Below the pieces are notes generated by a model that did no database searches, was not told where the DNA came from, and was given only the letters and a program-made list of their open reading frames with translations. The translations under genes and the position numbers were made by a program. A DNA stretch of 64,000 bases from Trichobilharzia szidati (Eukaryota > Platyhelminthes > Trematoda > Strigeidida > Schistosomatidae). Location of the stretch: positions 126,051,329 through 126,115,328 of the forward strand of contig OX235271.1 of the NCBI GenBank assembly GCA_944472155.2, written 5' to 3'. Of the stretch, positions 47,185-58,463 are shown one piece after another. Each line of letters opens with the position of its first letter. Positions within the stretch are counted from its first letter, which is position 1.

Positions 47185-50002
47185 TGAAACCACACAACCA
47201 GTGTTTATCTATTATCCTAGTAAATACTAGATCAGTTCTAAGCAAACACTTAACACTGAGTGCATTATCTTCTATATGCAGACCGTCATTGATTATGATC
47301 ACTGAAGCCTGGTGCACAAGTGATATCTCCAATGATAGCCTAAGGATTGATAAATATAACCTTTTTCGAGGGGACAGACAGAGAGGTCGTGGGGGTGGAA
47401 CACTAATTTACTGTGAACAATCCTTATGTGCAACCCAGTTCAGTAACCCAATTCTGCCACAACTCAATGACTCGATCTGGGTTGAAATAAAAGTTGTCAG
47501 AAGTAAACCTATACTTGTGGGTTGTGTGTACCGACCCCCTTCATCCAACAGGGAATATGATGATATGCTCAGCAATATTTTTAATGTTACAGCCAATCTT
47601 CCCCACAGTTGTAAAATTATCGGAGGTGATTTCAACATGCCAGAAGTATCATGGTCTTCACTCCGAGGACCCCAAAGGTATGATAATCTCCTGAATTCCA
47701 TCGTCACAGGAGGGTGGATACAACACATAAATTCACCCACTAGATCCGCAAATATCCTAGACCTTATTTTCACGAACAACATAAAACCATCTACAGTACA
47801 TGTGGGACATGAATTTCCAGGTAGTGACCATAAAATAGTAGTGTGTTCTTTTGACATCTTTCCTGAAACAAAACGCAGAGATGAAGCTGGCCAGACACCT
47901 ATGAGATTGTACACACATGCTGACTGGGAATTGTATCAGCGCCTAATTAGATATTCTAATTGGGACTCGTACTTTTCGAACGAGTCCTTAAAGGCAATTC
48001 TTAACAACTTCTATCAGAATATCAACTCAATCCATGACGTCATTTCACCTGAGAAGATTCTTAGCTTCAGATTCCACCAAAGCGATTATATTCCGACATC
48101 GTTTAGGAGAAGTCTACGAAAGCACTCAAGAAAATACTACAGATATCATGACTTGTCATCACTAATTGCTATTAAGTCCCTTCCCAATAGAATTGAAGAG
48201 TTGAGAAATATAGGCCTCAGAAACAAAGAAATGCCAGTCATTCAGGCACCGCATAACTCAGGAGAAATAGCCAAACTTTTCAAAAGCAGGTTGACGAACT
48301 CCAAAACAGCTTATCTTAAAATATTATACTTAGACGGGATTGCTTACAAAAATTCTGAGGTGACACGTGAACTGTTTAGCAAGAACTTCGCCAGATTATA
48401 CACATTAGAGAACGATGAGGTCGTGGATTTTCCACGTAAAACAGACGAATGTTTAAGTGACATACTTTTCACCACACACGCGATCGATAAAGCTGTCGCA
48501 AATCTTAAGCTTAGTAACACTATTGGTCCAGATGGTATATCTTCCATTCTGCTGAAAAACGGTGGTAGTGACATGAATTTACTCCTGCTCAAGCTATACT
48601 CAATTTCACTAAGCGATGGGACATACCCCACCTGCTGGAAGAAGTCTTATATTGTACCTATCCATAAATGCGGGCCTATAGCTGATATCAACAACTACCG
48701 CCCCATCAACATCACGTCTGTAGTTTCACGTGTAATGGAAAAGATAGCAAAGACTGAAATCATTCAGTACTTGCTGTCAAATGACCTACTATCCCCGTCT
48801 CAATACGGTTTCTTAAGTAGAAGGTCGTGTATTACTTGCCACTTAGATTATTTTGACTACATTACACAATGCATTGATAATGGGCATTCGGTAACAACAT
48901 TATTTCTCGACGTTAGCAAGGCCTTCGATAAAGTCCCACATATCAGACTCATAACAAAACTCCAATCCTACGGAATAACCGGGAAACTTCTCAAATGGAT
49001 AAATTCTTTTCTCACAGAAAGAGAGCAATTAGTCAAAATCAACCACCTGCTGTCTTCATCAAAGCCGATAACTAGTGGTGTAATACAGGGTAGCAATCTT
49101 GGCCCTATTCTATTCCTCTTATTTATAAATGACATAGTCTCTGTGATCAAGTATGGAAAGCCATACCTCTTTGCAGATGATCTCAAGATAGTATATGATT
49201 ATGGGTACGATGATAAGAGCGTCGAAAGCAAAATCCAACATGACTTAGACAATCTAGGCGATTGGAGCGAAAAGTGGCAACTGACTTTCAACCCAGACAA
49301 GTGCGGTATAGCCCACCTGGGACGCTGGAAACCGAGAATGTGCCTATATATGTACGGTAAGCTCCTCTCGAAACTGAACACTGTCACAGATCTCGGGATA
49401 ACATACTAAGATCTAACCTTTTCCGATCATGCAAATAAGGTCGTATCCGACTGTAAACGACTTATTGGCTTTGTGCTGCGTAACTTCTACACCCAAAAAG
49501 CAAGATTAGCTATACATAGAACGTGTATCCACCCCAAACTTGAATATTGTGCTCTCCTGTATAGTAGCCTAAGGTCTGCAGACCGAAAAAAATCGAAAGT
49601 GTTCAGAGATTCCTAACGAAACGCATAATAGGGTTTGACCAACCGGTGGAATATGTTGACAGGTGTATGCGTCTGAATTTAGAACCCCTGTGGTTAAGGA
49701 GAGTGAAGTGCAACTTATTTCTACTATTCAAAGTTGTAAGAAAACACTGTTATAGTAACTCATCCATAACGTGGGAAAATATTAAATCATATCAGCTGCG
49801 AAACCACAACTACCTTGTCAAGGTGGCTACCCACAGAAAATCCATTAGGGCAAACTTTTTCACCATTAAATATTGCACTCTTTGGAACCAACTACCATCT
49901 GAAATTAGATGTTGTGAAAACCCTAATGGGTTCAAACGGAGCCTAGAGAGACACATTAACATGTCCACCCTAGCTTGTCTAAAGGACCACAAATGTTGGT
50001 AA
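47185..50002 (+). pseudogene. ORF2 of CR1-like element B: APE endonuclease and reverse transcriptase
   Basis: The open frame begins upstream of Met 47289, with 'IILVNTRSVLSKH' starting about 47205, an endonuclease N-terminal block. Then 'LIMITEAW', 'GCVYRPPSS', 'GGDFNMPEVSW' and 'GSDHKIVVC' (endonuclease Asp and His), and RT with 'IGPDGISSILLK', 'NYRPINITSVVSR', 'FLDVSKAFDKVPH', 'GVIQGSNLGPILF' and an intact LFADDLKIVY (about 49170-49200). A TAA at 49407 interrupts it; the same frame then continues to about 49585, where a one-base change shifts to the frame ending at 50002 ('RANFFTIKYCTLWNQLPSEI'). Only these two lesions separate it from an open ORF2, so it is far younger than element A. Confidence 0.9.
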
Positions 50003-50333
50003 AATGGTAAGTAAAAGCCGGTCCAGTCTTCAGCTCAGTCAGTTACATATAACTCGACTCTACTACTTGCGCAGCGAACGTTTAACTAATTTACTGATTT
50101 TCCTTTCTGTATAGTCTTCAGTAAGTTATGTTAATATAAGTACTTCTAGAAAGTTACATTAGCAACCACATCTTTTAATATTTTAGATATGTATATACAG
50201 TTAATAATACAATGCTATTTTTGTGTCTGAATGACTTTACTCAGCCAATAACCACCTTTTCTCATACACCTTCCTAAAACGTATAATCTTTATAATATTT
50301 CGCAGTATTTTTAACATTATATAAGTTGAAGGG

Positions 50334-51010
50334 TTACTTTGCAATATCTAATGCGCACGGTATGAAAATCGGTCATGAAAATTTAGCATAACAAGTTCTG
50401 CTAACCAGTTGCCTTACTCAGGACCACTTTACATAACTTTATCACTAATTGTTCCACTACTCATATCACTCTGCTAAATAGAATATAACTTAGTTGCTCT
50501 AATATTAGCTATTTATATACTTCATAACTCTTAAGGGAAACCTAATTTCTTAGTCTTTCGTAGTAACCCACTTGTTCACAAGTATGATGATAATACTGCT
50601 AACAATGTCCTATGATATTATTGTGCCATGTGACCTAATGGGAAGCACTTGTCATGAAAGCTGTTACGAATTATAATATTGATTACACTCTTATCATATA
50701 TACTTTGATTTACTTTACGGCTCCCTGTAAGACTAACTACCCTTCTTCAGGATACACACACTGCGGTATTGTTAACCAAATGTTAAAATTCTGTTGGTTC
50801 TGTGTTAATATCGTTTTATAATATGTGTAGACTGGTTACTTTGTAATGTCAAATGTTTACTATATAAAAGACTGTCATGACAATTTAGTACAATAAGTCC
50901 TGCCAACCGACCTTACCTTCAGTTCATACTACCTACATTGAACTCTAACTATAGTGTTCTGCTGAATCTTGCTCCACTATTCACAAAAACTATTCTTTTT
51001 ACTCTTTAAG
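50334..51010 (-). repeat. Two diverged tandem units (about 500 bp period); empty site of the 1-kb element
   Basis: 50334-50590 and 50595-50690 are reverse complements of 21400-21650 and 20270-20372. Here they are adjacent; at 20 kb the 1-kb element separates them. A second diverged unit starts near 50833: 'ggttactttgtaatgtcaaatg' compared with 'ggttactttgcaatatctaatg' at about 50334. Confidence 0.75.
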
Positions 51011-51168
51011 GGTTTAACATCTTATAAACTAATCTGTTCATTAGGACGCATGCACACATATATAATATGTTCATAAATCTGTATGTGGAGATCTACTGGA
51101 AGCACTCACTAAGAAAGCTAGGCAAATGGAATGTGAGGTACGAACGTGTCTGGAATCAAGCAATATAT

Positions 51169-52202
51169 TTGCTGTAGCCATAACAATCAGATCCTAGCAT
51201 CATAAAAGGAGGGAGGGTGGCGCATGCTGATCAGCAGATATGGTGGTGGACACTAAGGTGAATCGCCCTTTTCTGCAGGAACAGCAATATGCAATTTGAC
51301 GGCTCGAGATTTCTATGAGGGCTTGAATCTTTATCTTGAAAAAGATAATAATGATCGCCTGGACAGATCATGCTTCTACCTTTAAACATATACCATTCGG
51401 TCAGCCTATTGCTGAGATGCGACCACGTGGGCTCTGCACAGATTTATGGGGCATCTTATAAATTAACATGCTTTCCTTTGTCGTATCTTCAAAAATCACT
51501 TAACAATGTCCCATCCCATTCATTTTCTAATAACGTCTTCACTTGCTCATTATATTCCACTAAACCTAACATTTTATAGCTCTTTATGAATTTGATTCGA
51601 CTTATTTTATTCCTATTCTCTATAGGGTACGGTTGTGCACCAAACGCAAAAAGGTATGAAATTAAAACAACCGGCTTGTGGATAATTGTATTAAACCAAA
51701 AGTGGACAACATGATAGTAAAACCTATAGGGTAGCATTATACATTGCAAAGGAACTTTGTCAGCCTAGGGATTGTAGTCTCCCACTTTATTTCCTTTATG
51801 AATGCATATATTAATGATACATTGCATTTACCTATTTCATTACACTTTAATGATTCACCTTAGCACCTTTACTTTTCTAAAACAGCTTACTATCACTTGT
51901 AAAAGTTGCACTTACCTCAATATTGGTTGGTTATCGTATGCCTGCAACTACGGGTTGAAAACGAAACTAAGTCGATTTTCCTGCTCAATCTGGAAGACTA
52001 CTGTTTAATTCAATAATGATACGACATGGGTCAGACAAAGAGTGTATTCATACATATATCAAATATTTAGCTGTTGAAACATTACTAACTTGTAGACAAT
52101 CTACTATTTGACATTGTATCATACTTGATCGTGCCTGTAAAAATGACATGCATTTTCATGTAAATTTATGTTTATATGAAAATATAAAATTATTATTATT
52201 AT
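51169..52202 (+). mobile_element. About 1.03-kb non-LTR-like element, copy 2, with ATT tail
   Basis: Nearly identical to 20376-21386, with the same 5' start and same 3' hairpin and (ATT)n tail. Differences include a duplicated-looking 20-bp stretch near 51830. The LTR retrotransposon inserted only about 20 bp after its tail. Confidence 0.8.
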
Positions 52203-52217
52203 GAAAAGGAAAGCAAA

Positions 52218-52221
52218 GATG
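52218..52221. repeat. 4-bp target-site duplication, left (GATG)
   Basis: GATG directly left of the LTR at 52222 equals GATG directly right of the other LTR at 58460-58463. Four bases fits Ty3/gypsy integration and shows that the two LTRs belong to one insertion. Confidence 0.85.
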
Positions 52222-52613
52222 TGTAAGAGTTACACTTAGGGTTTACTTCTACCTGACAATAACCACTCTTACAAACTCCTTCACCGTTTATGACCTTAAT
52301 TAGTACTCTGCCTACGTGCAAGTACTAAAGGAACGGAATCAAAGTTAGAAGACTCTAAATGGCAAGTGTAACTGGACCGGAATTATATTTACACAAAGAG
52401 ATATGCAATTTGATAAGAAATAAAAAGAGTACACACTTATCTGAAGGTGAGACGGTTGTCGGCTCGTAGAGTGTACTAGGTGAAAGTACAGCGAGAGAGC
52501 GAGACAGTAACCGTACAGGAGGAACCGGAGTACAAAGCGGAAGTGGAAGTGAAGTTAAACATGTCAGGTTGCATTCATTCAAACAAAAGTTCAAAGGTAC
52601 AATGTACATTACA
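52222..52613 (-). repeat. 3' LTR (392 bp)
   Basis: Matches 58071-58459. Differences seen: C/G near position 12, an extra G after TACTAAAG, an extra GA in the AAAAAG run, and T/C eight or nine bases before the end. TG...CA ends and a pyrimidine-rich U3 on the minus strand. Confidence 0.95.
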
Positions 52614-52629
52614 GGTTATCCCCCCCTTA
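52614..52629 (-). promoter_or_regulatory. Polypurine tract before the 3' LTR
   Basis: The minus strand reads CTAAGGGGGGGATAACC immediately before the LTR, a purine run suited to prime plus-strand DNA synthesis. Confidence 0.75.
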
Positions 52630-53904
52630 GAAGGTTGGTGGGATAACAGCAAGCTTCGATATATGAAAGTAACAAGGTGGCGTACAATAACGGTGAATGG
52701 ACAAGAAAATGTGAAGATAGCAATAAAATAGCTGTTTTTCTTTTTTTTTAAATATATATTGAGAAAGGAAAGAATGAAGGAAAAAAATTAAGGCAATTCA
52801 TGAGGACTGTGTACATGATCGATGGAGTAAGATGGAGTATAAGAAGGAATAACGCTGGTGACTTGGTGCGATTTTTTTTCAAATTTTTTTTTAACAGCGT
52901 TCATTTATACTTATTTTTTTATTTTTTTATTTATTTAGTTTTTCTTACGACATACTTTTACGGACTGGTTATGTGGAGGTGTGATGGTTTACCTCCGTTA
53001 CCCACGTTGTTATAACTGGAAGGTGGCTCATTATGTCTAAGTTTCCTCTTAGACTAATGCTCCATCCTTCCTCATCAACTAAAACTAGTAGTAACACCAA
53101 AGGCAATCAATATACCAGCGTATTAGGAGGAATAAAGTAAAAGCAACAGAAAAGAATAGAAGAAGAGGTTAAGATTTAAAAATCAGCATAGGGTGTTAAC
53201 AAAAACTTAAGCGGAATAAATGCGAGGGAACTAGTGTAACATGGAAGTGATACGCCAAAATGAAATAAAACAAGGAAAATTGCTAACGCTGTGAAAACTG
53301 ATGGAATGTACAGAGAAGTGTGTGCAAAACCAATAGTTATGAGTAGGTACAATCGCCATTTTAAAAGAAAATGTTGCAAGCTGTATAATTAAAGTCATAC
53401 GAAGTAATTACAAATGCGGGTCACAAAATAAATAAGTGTCATCCAGGCACCACTCGAGTGAAAATAGTAAGATCTGTGAAAATAGATTGAGCGGATTAAA
53501 CTGTACAGCATAGAAGTGACGTATTTACATACCAAAAATATTTAACGGTCCGTTTAACTATACAGTGAAAGTTTTTGTTTTTACATTTTATTATTTTTTA
53601 TTTATTTTATTATTCTTTTTATCGGGTCCATATTTTTGGTCGTCTGGTTTGTAATTCCACGAGTGTTGGTAGTCACCATACGACGATAGAGTTGATTGAT
53701 GTAGTTAGCTGTTCGAGTGTAAGGCCGAAAATAAAATGCTAGAACACTCTGTAAAGAGAAAGAAATCTAACAAGGTTAGTAACTGTAAAAGCGGCTACTG
53801 CCCACAAACTAAATCAAAAGGGTAAATACCATGAAAAATGAATGTAAACTGCGACAAAGAAAGAAAAAAATGAGAGTATGAACTACTCTTATACGTAAAA
53901 GTGT
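52630..53904 (-). other. Non-coding spacer between pol and 3' LTR
   Basis: About 1.3 kb with T-rich tracts (52735-52750, 52870-52935, 53575-53625 on the plus strand). A 67-codon minus-strand frame at 53176-53379 is hydrophobic but lacks signal, glycosylation or fusion features. No envelope is recognisable. Confidence 0.6.
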
Positions 53905-56900
53905 TTAGTTAACGAATTCGCAGTATCGCTTAGGCCAGTGCACACGCCGACCGGCGCGTGTAACTGTTGCCTTACTTGTCTCATCCGAGGAACTGCTAGG
54001 TTTAGCAGGATTTTTGACCATCGGACTTGGCTGGGGTGTGAGTGCGGGCGTAGTTGCTGGTTGCGTAGGCGTGAGGGGTACCGAGTCTTCAATGTAGGCC
54101 GCTTTAAGTCTGTCCACACTTACGGTGTCTTGCCGGCCAAATCGATCAATAACAAAAATTTTTTCTTTTCTACTGACGACCTTGAATGGTCCATCGTAAG
54201 GAGGTTGTAAGGGTCTACGGACGGTGTCGCAACGCACAAAAACGTGTGTACAGCCATCGAGTCTAGCGTCTACTTGCACTCTCTTGTTTTGTGTGCGTGT
54301 GGGAGTTGGTTGCAGGCGTTGCATAAGGCGCTTGAGGTTCTGAGCATAACCCTGTACATCCGTAGCACCTGGTTCACCACTTTCAGGTGAGATAATTTCA
54401 CCCGGTAGACGGAGGGTGGTACCAAACACCAACTCTGCGGAAGTGCACTGTAAGTCTGCTTTGAGTGTGGAACGGATACTAAGTAGCACTAGGGGAAGAG
54501 ACTCAGTCCACTTAGTATTCTCTGTAGCCATTAACGAAGCTTTCAGTTGACGGTGAAAACGCTCCACAAGTCCATTTGCTGCTGGATGGTACGCGGTTGT
54601 TCGGATGCGTTTGCACCCCAGTAGCTCTAAGAGCTTCTTGAAGTGGGTTGATTCAAACTGCTGTCCACGGTCTGTAGTCACCGTAGATGGACATCCGAAT
54701 TGAGCTACCCAGCGTTCCATGAAAACTCGGCAAATGGTTTCCGCAGTCGTATCGGGGATGGGAATAGCTTCTGGCCAACGAGTGAACCGGTCGACACATG
54801 TCAACAAATAACAATGGCCATTTGATGGTGGTAGAGGACCCACTATGTCTAGATGAACGTGGCTAAAGCGAGCATCGGGTGTGGAGAAGGAACCCACTGG
54901 GGTGATGTTGTGTTTGTGTAGTTTAGCTCGTTGACACGGCACACAGGCACGTGCCCAGATACGCACGTCTCGATTGATACCAGGCCAGACAAATCTAGCT
55001 GACACTAGTTTGTCCGTTGCCCGGATACCTGGGTGGGAAAGGTTGTGTAGGCTATCAAAAACTGTACGGCGCAATGAAGGTGGAACGATGGGTCTCGGGG
55101 TACCGGTGGACAGATCGCAGAGGATGGTACCCTCGCTATTAACGAGCGGTATACGCTTGATATGTAAGGAGGTATTTGACGACAGCTTATCAAGGTTTAA
55201 CTCTGTAAGCTGACGTTGCGCCATTTGTTTCAAGTCAATGGTTGGAGGCGCCGACATGGTACATATCCGAGACAAGGCGTCTGCCACAGCATTGTCAACC
55301 CCCGAAATATGTCTAATATCCGAAGTGAATTGAGAGATATAATCCAAGTGACGCAATTCGCGTGGGGAATATCTATCTGTAGTAGTGTGGAGGGCATACG
55401 TCAGTGGCTTGTGATCGGTAAATACTGAGAATTTCCGACCTTCGACAAAATGGCGAAAATGTTTGATAGCCGCGTATATGGCGAGGAGTTCTCTGCCAAA
55501 GGTGCTATACCTCGCTTCCGCGGCGGACAACTTCCGGGAGAAAAAGGCAACTGGTATCCATGAAGTATGTACCAGTTGCTGTAGAACAGCTCCAATGGCT
55601 GTGTTAGATGCGTCAACTGAGATGCTAAGTGGAAGATGGACGTCAAGGTGGACTAGCATGGTGGCGTCTGCAATTGCCGACTTTATATTCTGGAAGGCTT
55701 CTCGAGCCTCTGATGTGATGCTGAACGTTTTGTTCCTACCCTTTAGTAGGTCTGTGAGTGGCAGTAAAATATGTGCACATTGGGGAACGAACCGTCGATA
55801 ATAGCTCACCATGCCGAGAAATGTGCGCAAAGATTTCATTGACGCAGGTTCCGGGAAGTCGCGTATTGCCTGTACCTTCTCAGGTAGCGGGCGAATTCCC
55901 TGCTCATTAATGACATGTCCCAGGAAGGTCAATGAATGGACGCCAATCTGACATTTGGACATGTTTAGTGTCAAACCATGGGCTGTTAGCCGCTCGAAAA
56001 CCATCTGTAGATGCGTACGGTGGCTAGCTTCGTCTGGGCTAGCCACAAGAATATCGTCGAGGTAAGCATGTGCGCAATCTAATCCTCGCAAAACATCGTG
56101 AATAAACCGCTGGAATGTTTGTGCAGCGTTGCGGAGTCCAAACGGCATTCGAAGAAATTCGAAAAGACCAAAAGGGGTGGTCACTGCCGTTTTAGGAATA
56201 TCATCTGGGTGAACTGGAATCTGGTGATAGGCCCTGGTTAAGTCCAGTTTACTGAATACCGTGGCACCCTTTAGAGACGACGTAAGGTCGTGAATATGTG
56301 GTGCGGGGTAGCGATCAGGTACGGTCTGTGTGTTAAGCCTGCGGTAGTCACCACAAGGCCTCCAATCTATCCCGTTAGTCTTTGGTACCACGTGTAAAGG
56401 GGAAGACCACGGGCTGCTGGAAGGACGGATTATCCCCATTTCTAACATATGTTCGAATTCAGCCTTCACGGCTTGTAGTTTTTCTGGGGACAATCGCCGT
56501 GGCTTAGCGAAGACCGGTGGACCAGTGGTCACGATATGATGAGTGACAGTAGACGTCACACAAGGGAGTTTAGAAACCGGTTTGAACAGATTGGCAAAGG
56601 ACTGAAGAACTTCAGCGTAAGGGCCGTTAGAGGCAGGGGTTGAGTATACTGGGCTTAATGCAGGTGTGTGTGTCACAACACCGGAGATCGAAAGGCTTGT
56701 AGCTGAATCGATCAGTTTGTGTTTGCCAGTATCAACCAGTAGCTGATAGTGTTGCATGAGATCCATGCCAATAATACCGGTAGTTACATCTGCTACAAGG
56801 AAAACCCAGCGAAATGACCTACGTAGGCCTATGTTAAGGTCCAGGAACTTTTTGCCATACGTTGTGATTGGCGAACCGTTTGCGGCGCGAAGCTGTAAGG

Positions 56901-57060
56901 AAAGTGGCCGCTTGCGCTCTTCGGATGTTGGTGGGATTACGCTAACTTCCGCCCCAGTGTCAACTAGGAAGCGTGTCCCAGTGGTACGGTCGGTAACATA
57001 GAAGAGGCGACATGGAAGTGGTTCGCCAGCGACGTTAGTCGCCAATACGTGTTGGCTCAC
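53905..57060 (-). CDS. pol: Pol polyprotein: protease, RT, RNase H, integrase (intact)
   Basis: 1051 codons, uninterrupted. Protease active site DTGAEVS (34-40). RT: DYRRLN (238), [13 protein letters not shown] with Asp273, [13 protein letters not shown] (305-317), catalytic YLDD (333-336). RNase H: SVDASN with Asp483, [11 protein letters not shown] (547-557), VADALSR. Integrase: HHCC finger H672, H676, C706, C709; catalytic D738, D797, E833 with the D-35-E spacing; then a C-terminal '[16 protein letters not shown]' module. Domain order is that of Ty3/gypsy, and sequence style that of the CsRn1/Boudicca group. It begins in the -1 frame overlapping the gag stop by 4 nt with GTG, not ATG, so it is almost certainly made by frameshifting from gag rather than by independent initiation. 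Confidence 0.97.
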   Translation of the reverse strand: MSQHVLATNVAGEPLPCRLFYVTDRTTGTRFLVDTGAEVSVIPPTSEERKRPLSLQLRAANGSPITTYGKKFLDLNIGLRRSFRWVFLVADVTTGIIGMDLMQHYQLLVDTGKHKLIDSATSLSISGVVTHTPALSPVYSTPASNGPYAEVLQSFANLFKPVSKLPCVTSTVTHHIVTTGPPVFAKPRRLSPEKLQAVKAEFEHMLEMGIIRPSSSPWSSPLHVVPKTNGIDWRPCGDYRRLNTQTVPDRYPAPHIHDLTSSLKGATVFSKLDLTRAYHQIPVHPDDIPKTAVTTPFGLFEFLRMPFGLRNAAQTFQRFIHDVLRGLDCAHAYLDDILVASPDEASHRTHLQMVFERLTAHGLTLNMSKCQIGVHSLTFLGHVINEQGIRPLPEKVQAIRDFPEPASMKSLRTFLGMVSYYRRFVPQCAHILLPLTDLLKGRNKTFSITSEAREAFQNIKSAIADATMLVHLDVHLPLSISVDASNTAIGAVLQQLVHTSWIPVAFFSRKLSAAEARYSTFGRELLAIYAAIKHFRHFVEGRKFSVFTDHKPLTYALHTTTDRYSPRELRHLDYISQFTSDIRHISGVDNAVADALSRICTMSAPPTIDLKQMAQRQLTELNLDKLSSNTSLHIKRIPLVNSEGTILCDLSTGTPRPIVPPSLRRTVFDSLHNLSHPGIRATDKLVSARFVWPGINRDVRIWARACVPCQRAKLHKHNITPVGSFSTPDARFSHVHLDIVGPLPPSNGHCYLLTCVDRFTRWPEAIPIPDTTAETICRVFMERWVAQFGCPSTVTTDRGQQFESTHFKKLLELLGCKRIRTTAYHPAANGLVERFHRQLKASLMATENTKWTESLPLVLLSIRSTLKADLQCTSAELVFGTTLRLPGEIISPESGEPGATDVQGYAQNLKRLMQRLQPTPTRTQNKRVQVDARLDGCTHVFVRCDTVRRPLQPPYDGPFKVVSRKEKIFVIDRFGRQDTVSVDRLKAAYIEDSVPLTPTQPATTPALTPQPSPMVKNPAKPSSSSDETSKATVTRAGRRVHWPKRYCEFVN

Positions 57061-57890
57061 AGGTTTCCCGATTGCTGGCCATCAAAGGTGCACGGGCGAG
57101 TGCACTTTTGGGCCTTATCACCATAACGCCGGTGATACCAGCACACTCCAGGCTGGGAATTTTTAGGCCTACGACGACTGCTGCCAGCTCGTGACGAAGA
57201 TCTGCCACGAGTCGAGCTGGTGCGGCTATGTGAACGACCTCTAGATCTCCTATCGAGTTTTAACTTTCCTGTCTCTTCGTACAGCTTATTGAGGTGAGCC
57301 ACCACATCAACGTTGGATGACCCCACGGCAGAGGAGGTCCTAGTCTGCGTGGAACTAGCGGTGACGGCAGCCGAGATATTCGTGTTTGATGTAGTAGTCT
57401 CTACTACTCTATCGGCTGCCTCAGCTAGCTCAGATAAGGGGGAATGGTTGATTGGGGCTAAAATAGTCTGAATCGTCTGGGGTAACCGTTGTAACCACAG
57501 CTGTTTCAAGAAGGCATCATCTATTTTGAAGTCGGCCACCAACTGCCTCATTTGACGTAACAGTTGGGTGGGCTTTCTATCACCTAGGTGAACATCTCGG
57601 AATAGCTCCTGCAATTTCTGTTGTTCGGTAAGTGCCACGCGCTTAATAAGCGCCTGCTTGAGACGCTCGTACAAGCCCGGGGATCGGTCTGCAAGGACAT
57701 CAGATACATCTTCCATGACGTGCTCAGGAAGACTTACTATAACTAGGTTCACCTTAGTCTCCTGTGAGTGTATATTACGAAGTGCGAACATAGCTTGGAT
57801 GTGTTCGAACCATCGGGCAGGATGCTGAGTCCAGAAGGTGGGGAGTTGCAAGGTAATAGCCATTTCTGAGGCGGGACTGGCGTCAGTCAT
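57057..57890 (-). CDS. gag: Gag with CHCC zinc finger (intact)
   Basis: Structural protein that packages the element's RNA. The likely start is the Met at 57890 ([14 protein letters not shown]), because the in-frame extension to 57959 encodes only a hydrophobic leader-like run that does not resemble gags. Capsid-like features: '[22 protein letters not shown]', '[16 protein letters not shown]', '[10 protein letters not shown]'. Near the C-terminus an Arg/Ser-rich stretch ([12 protein letters not shown]) precedes C-x2-H-x9-C-x3-C (CWYH...KC...PC), the CHCC finger characteristic of the CsRn1 clade instead of CCHC. The frame ends GGGAAACCTGTGA, with the heptamer in the gag zero frame. Confidence 0.93.
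   Translation of the reverse strand: MTDASPASEMAITLQLPTFWTQHPARWFEHIQAMFALRNIHSQETKVNLVIVSLPEHVMEDVSDVLADRSPGLYERLKQALIKRVALTEQQKLQELFRDVHLGDRKPTQLLRQMRQLVADFKIDDAFLKQLWLQRLPQTIQTILAPINHSPLSELAEAADRVVETTTSNTNISAAVTASSTQTRTSSAVGSSNVDVVAHLNKLYEETGKLKLDRRSRGRSHSRTSSTRGRSSSRAGSSRRRPKNSQPGVCWYHRRYGDKAQKCTRPCTFDGQQSGNL
57063..57069 (-). promoter_or_regulatory. -1 frameshift heptamer G GGA AAC at the gag/pol junction
   Basis: The minus strand reads G GGA AAC CTG TGA in gag frame. This fits X XXY YYZ exactly. Slipping by -1 yields CCT GTG AGC, the pol frame. The gag stop is only two codons after the heptamer. Downstream stem or pseudoknot structure was not computed. Confidence 0.8.
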
Positions 57891-58055
57891 TTTGCACACG
57901 GGACGATATATTAATAAAATGACAACAAATATGATAACAAAAAATATGAGTAAAAACAAGGCAAATAAAATTTATAACTCCGAATGAAAAACAAATCACC
58001 AATATGAAAAAGGACTATTTACACTTTAGGCTACTAAGTAGGCAAACGGTGAAAA

Positions 58056-58068
58056 CTCGGGCTCACCA
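58056..58068 (-). promoter_or_regulatory. Primer-binding site, tRNA-Trp-like
   Basis: Two bases inside the 5' LTR the minus strand reads TGGTGAGCCCGAG. The complement of an animal tRNA-Trp 3' end would be TGGTGACCCCGAC, so 11 of 13 match. Use of tRNA-Trp is reported for the CsRn1 group. Confidence 0.7.
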
Positions 58069-58070
58069 CT

Positions 58071-58459
58071 TGTAAGAGTTAGACTTAGGGTTTACTTCTA
58101 CCTGACAATAACCACTCTTACAAACTCCTTCACCGTTTATGACCTTAATTAGTACTCTGCCTACGTGCAAGTACTAAAGAACGGAATCAAAGTTAGAAGA
58201 CTCTAAATGGCAAGTGTAACTGGACCGGAATTATATTTACACAAAGAGATATGCAATTTGATAAGAAATAAAAAGTACACACTTATCTGAAGGTGAGACG
58301 GTTGTCGGCTCGTAGAGTGTACTAGGTGAAAGTACAGCGAGAGAGCGAGACAGTAACCGTACAGGAGGAACCGGAGTACAAAGCGGAAGTGGAAGTGAAG
58401 TTAAACATGTCAGGTTGCATTCATTCAAACAAAAGTTCAAAGGTACAATGTACACTACA
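58071..58459 (-). repeat. 5' LTR (389 bp), drives the element on the minus strand
   Basis: Partner of 52222-52613. On the minus strand it starts TGTAGTGTACATT and ends CTCTTACA. It lies between the host gene at 59190 and the element's body and would direct transcription away from that gene. Confidence 0.95.
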
Positions 58460-58463
58460 GATG
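58460..58463. repeat. 4-bp target-site duplication, right (GATG)
   Basis: Matches 52218-52221. Confidence 0.85.

Larger units (their letters stand above)
46534..50002 (+). mobile_element. CR1-like non-LTR retrotransposon B (nearly intact coding region)
   Basis: An ORF1-like frame (46534-47097), a short gap with stops, then a single ORF2 of more than 700 codons with intact catalytic motifs, one in-frame stop and one frameshift near its end. No 3' tail is recognised within 300 bp after the coding end, so the 3' boundary is unknown. It is a different subfamily from element A (about half of positions agree in the RT). Confidence 0.8.
52222..58459 (-). mobile_element. Complete CsRn1/Boudicca-like Ty3/gypsy LTR retrotransposon
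   Basis: 6.2-kb element on the minus strand: 5' LTR 58071-58459, primer-binding site 58056-58068, gag 57890-57057, pol 57060-53905 in the -1 frame, a 1.3-kb non-coding segment, polypurine tract 52614-52629, 3' LTR 52222-52613, and GATG duplications outside. LTRs begin TG and end CA. By eye they differ by two substitutions and two small indels over about 390 bp. Both reading frames are open with all catalytic residues. Structurally it is competent, and insertion must be recent. There is no envelope gene. Confidence 0.95.

Noticed and set aside
47408..47914. 168-codon minus-strand frame opposite the CR1-like ORF2
   Set aside because: It lies entirely opposite the endonuclease coding region, and composition follows the complementary codons.
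53176..53379. Hydrophobic 67-codon minus-strand frame after pol as an envelope remnant
   Set aside because: Too short, with no Cys pattern, cleavage site or glycosylation pattern. T/A-rich DNA alone produces such peptides.
55463..55801. Plus-strand open frames over the pol gene (also 53938-54210, 54974-55213, 56756-57001)
   Set aside because: They are shadows opposite a 1051-codon gene with all catalytic motifs. They have no motifs of their own.
57891..57959. N-terminal hydrophobic extension of gag (23 codons) as a signal peptide
   Set aside because: Gag proteins of this group do not have one; the stretch comes from AT-rich leader DNA. The Met at 57890 gives the expected start.
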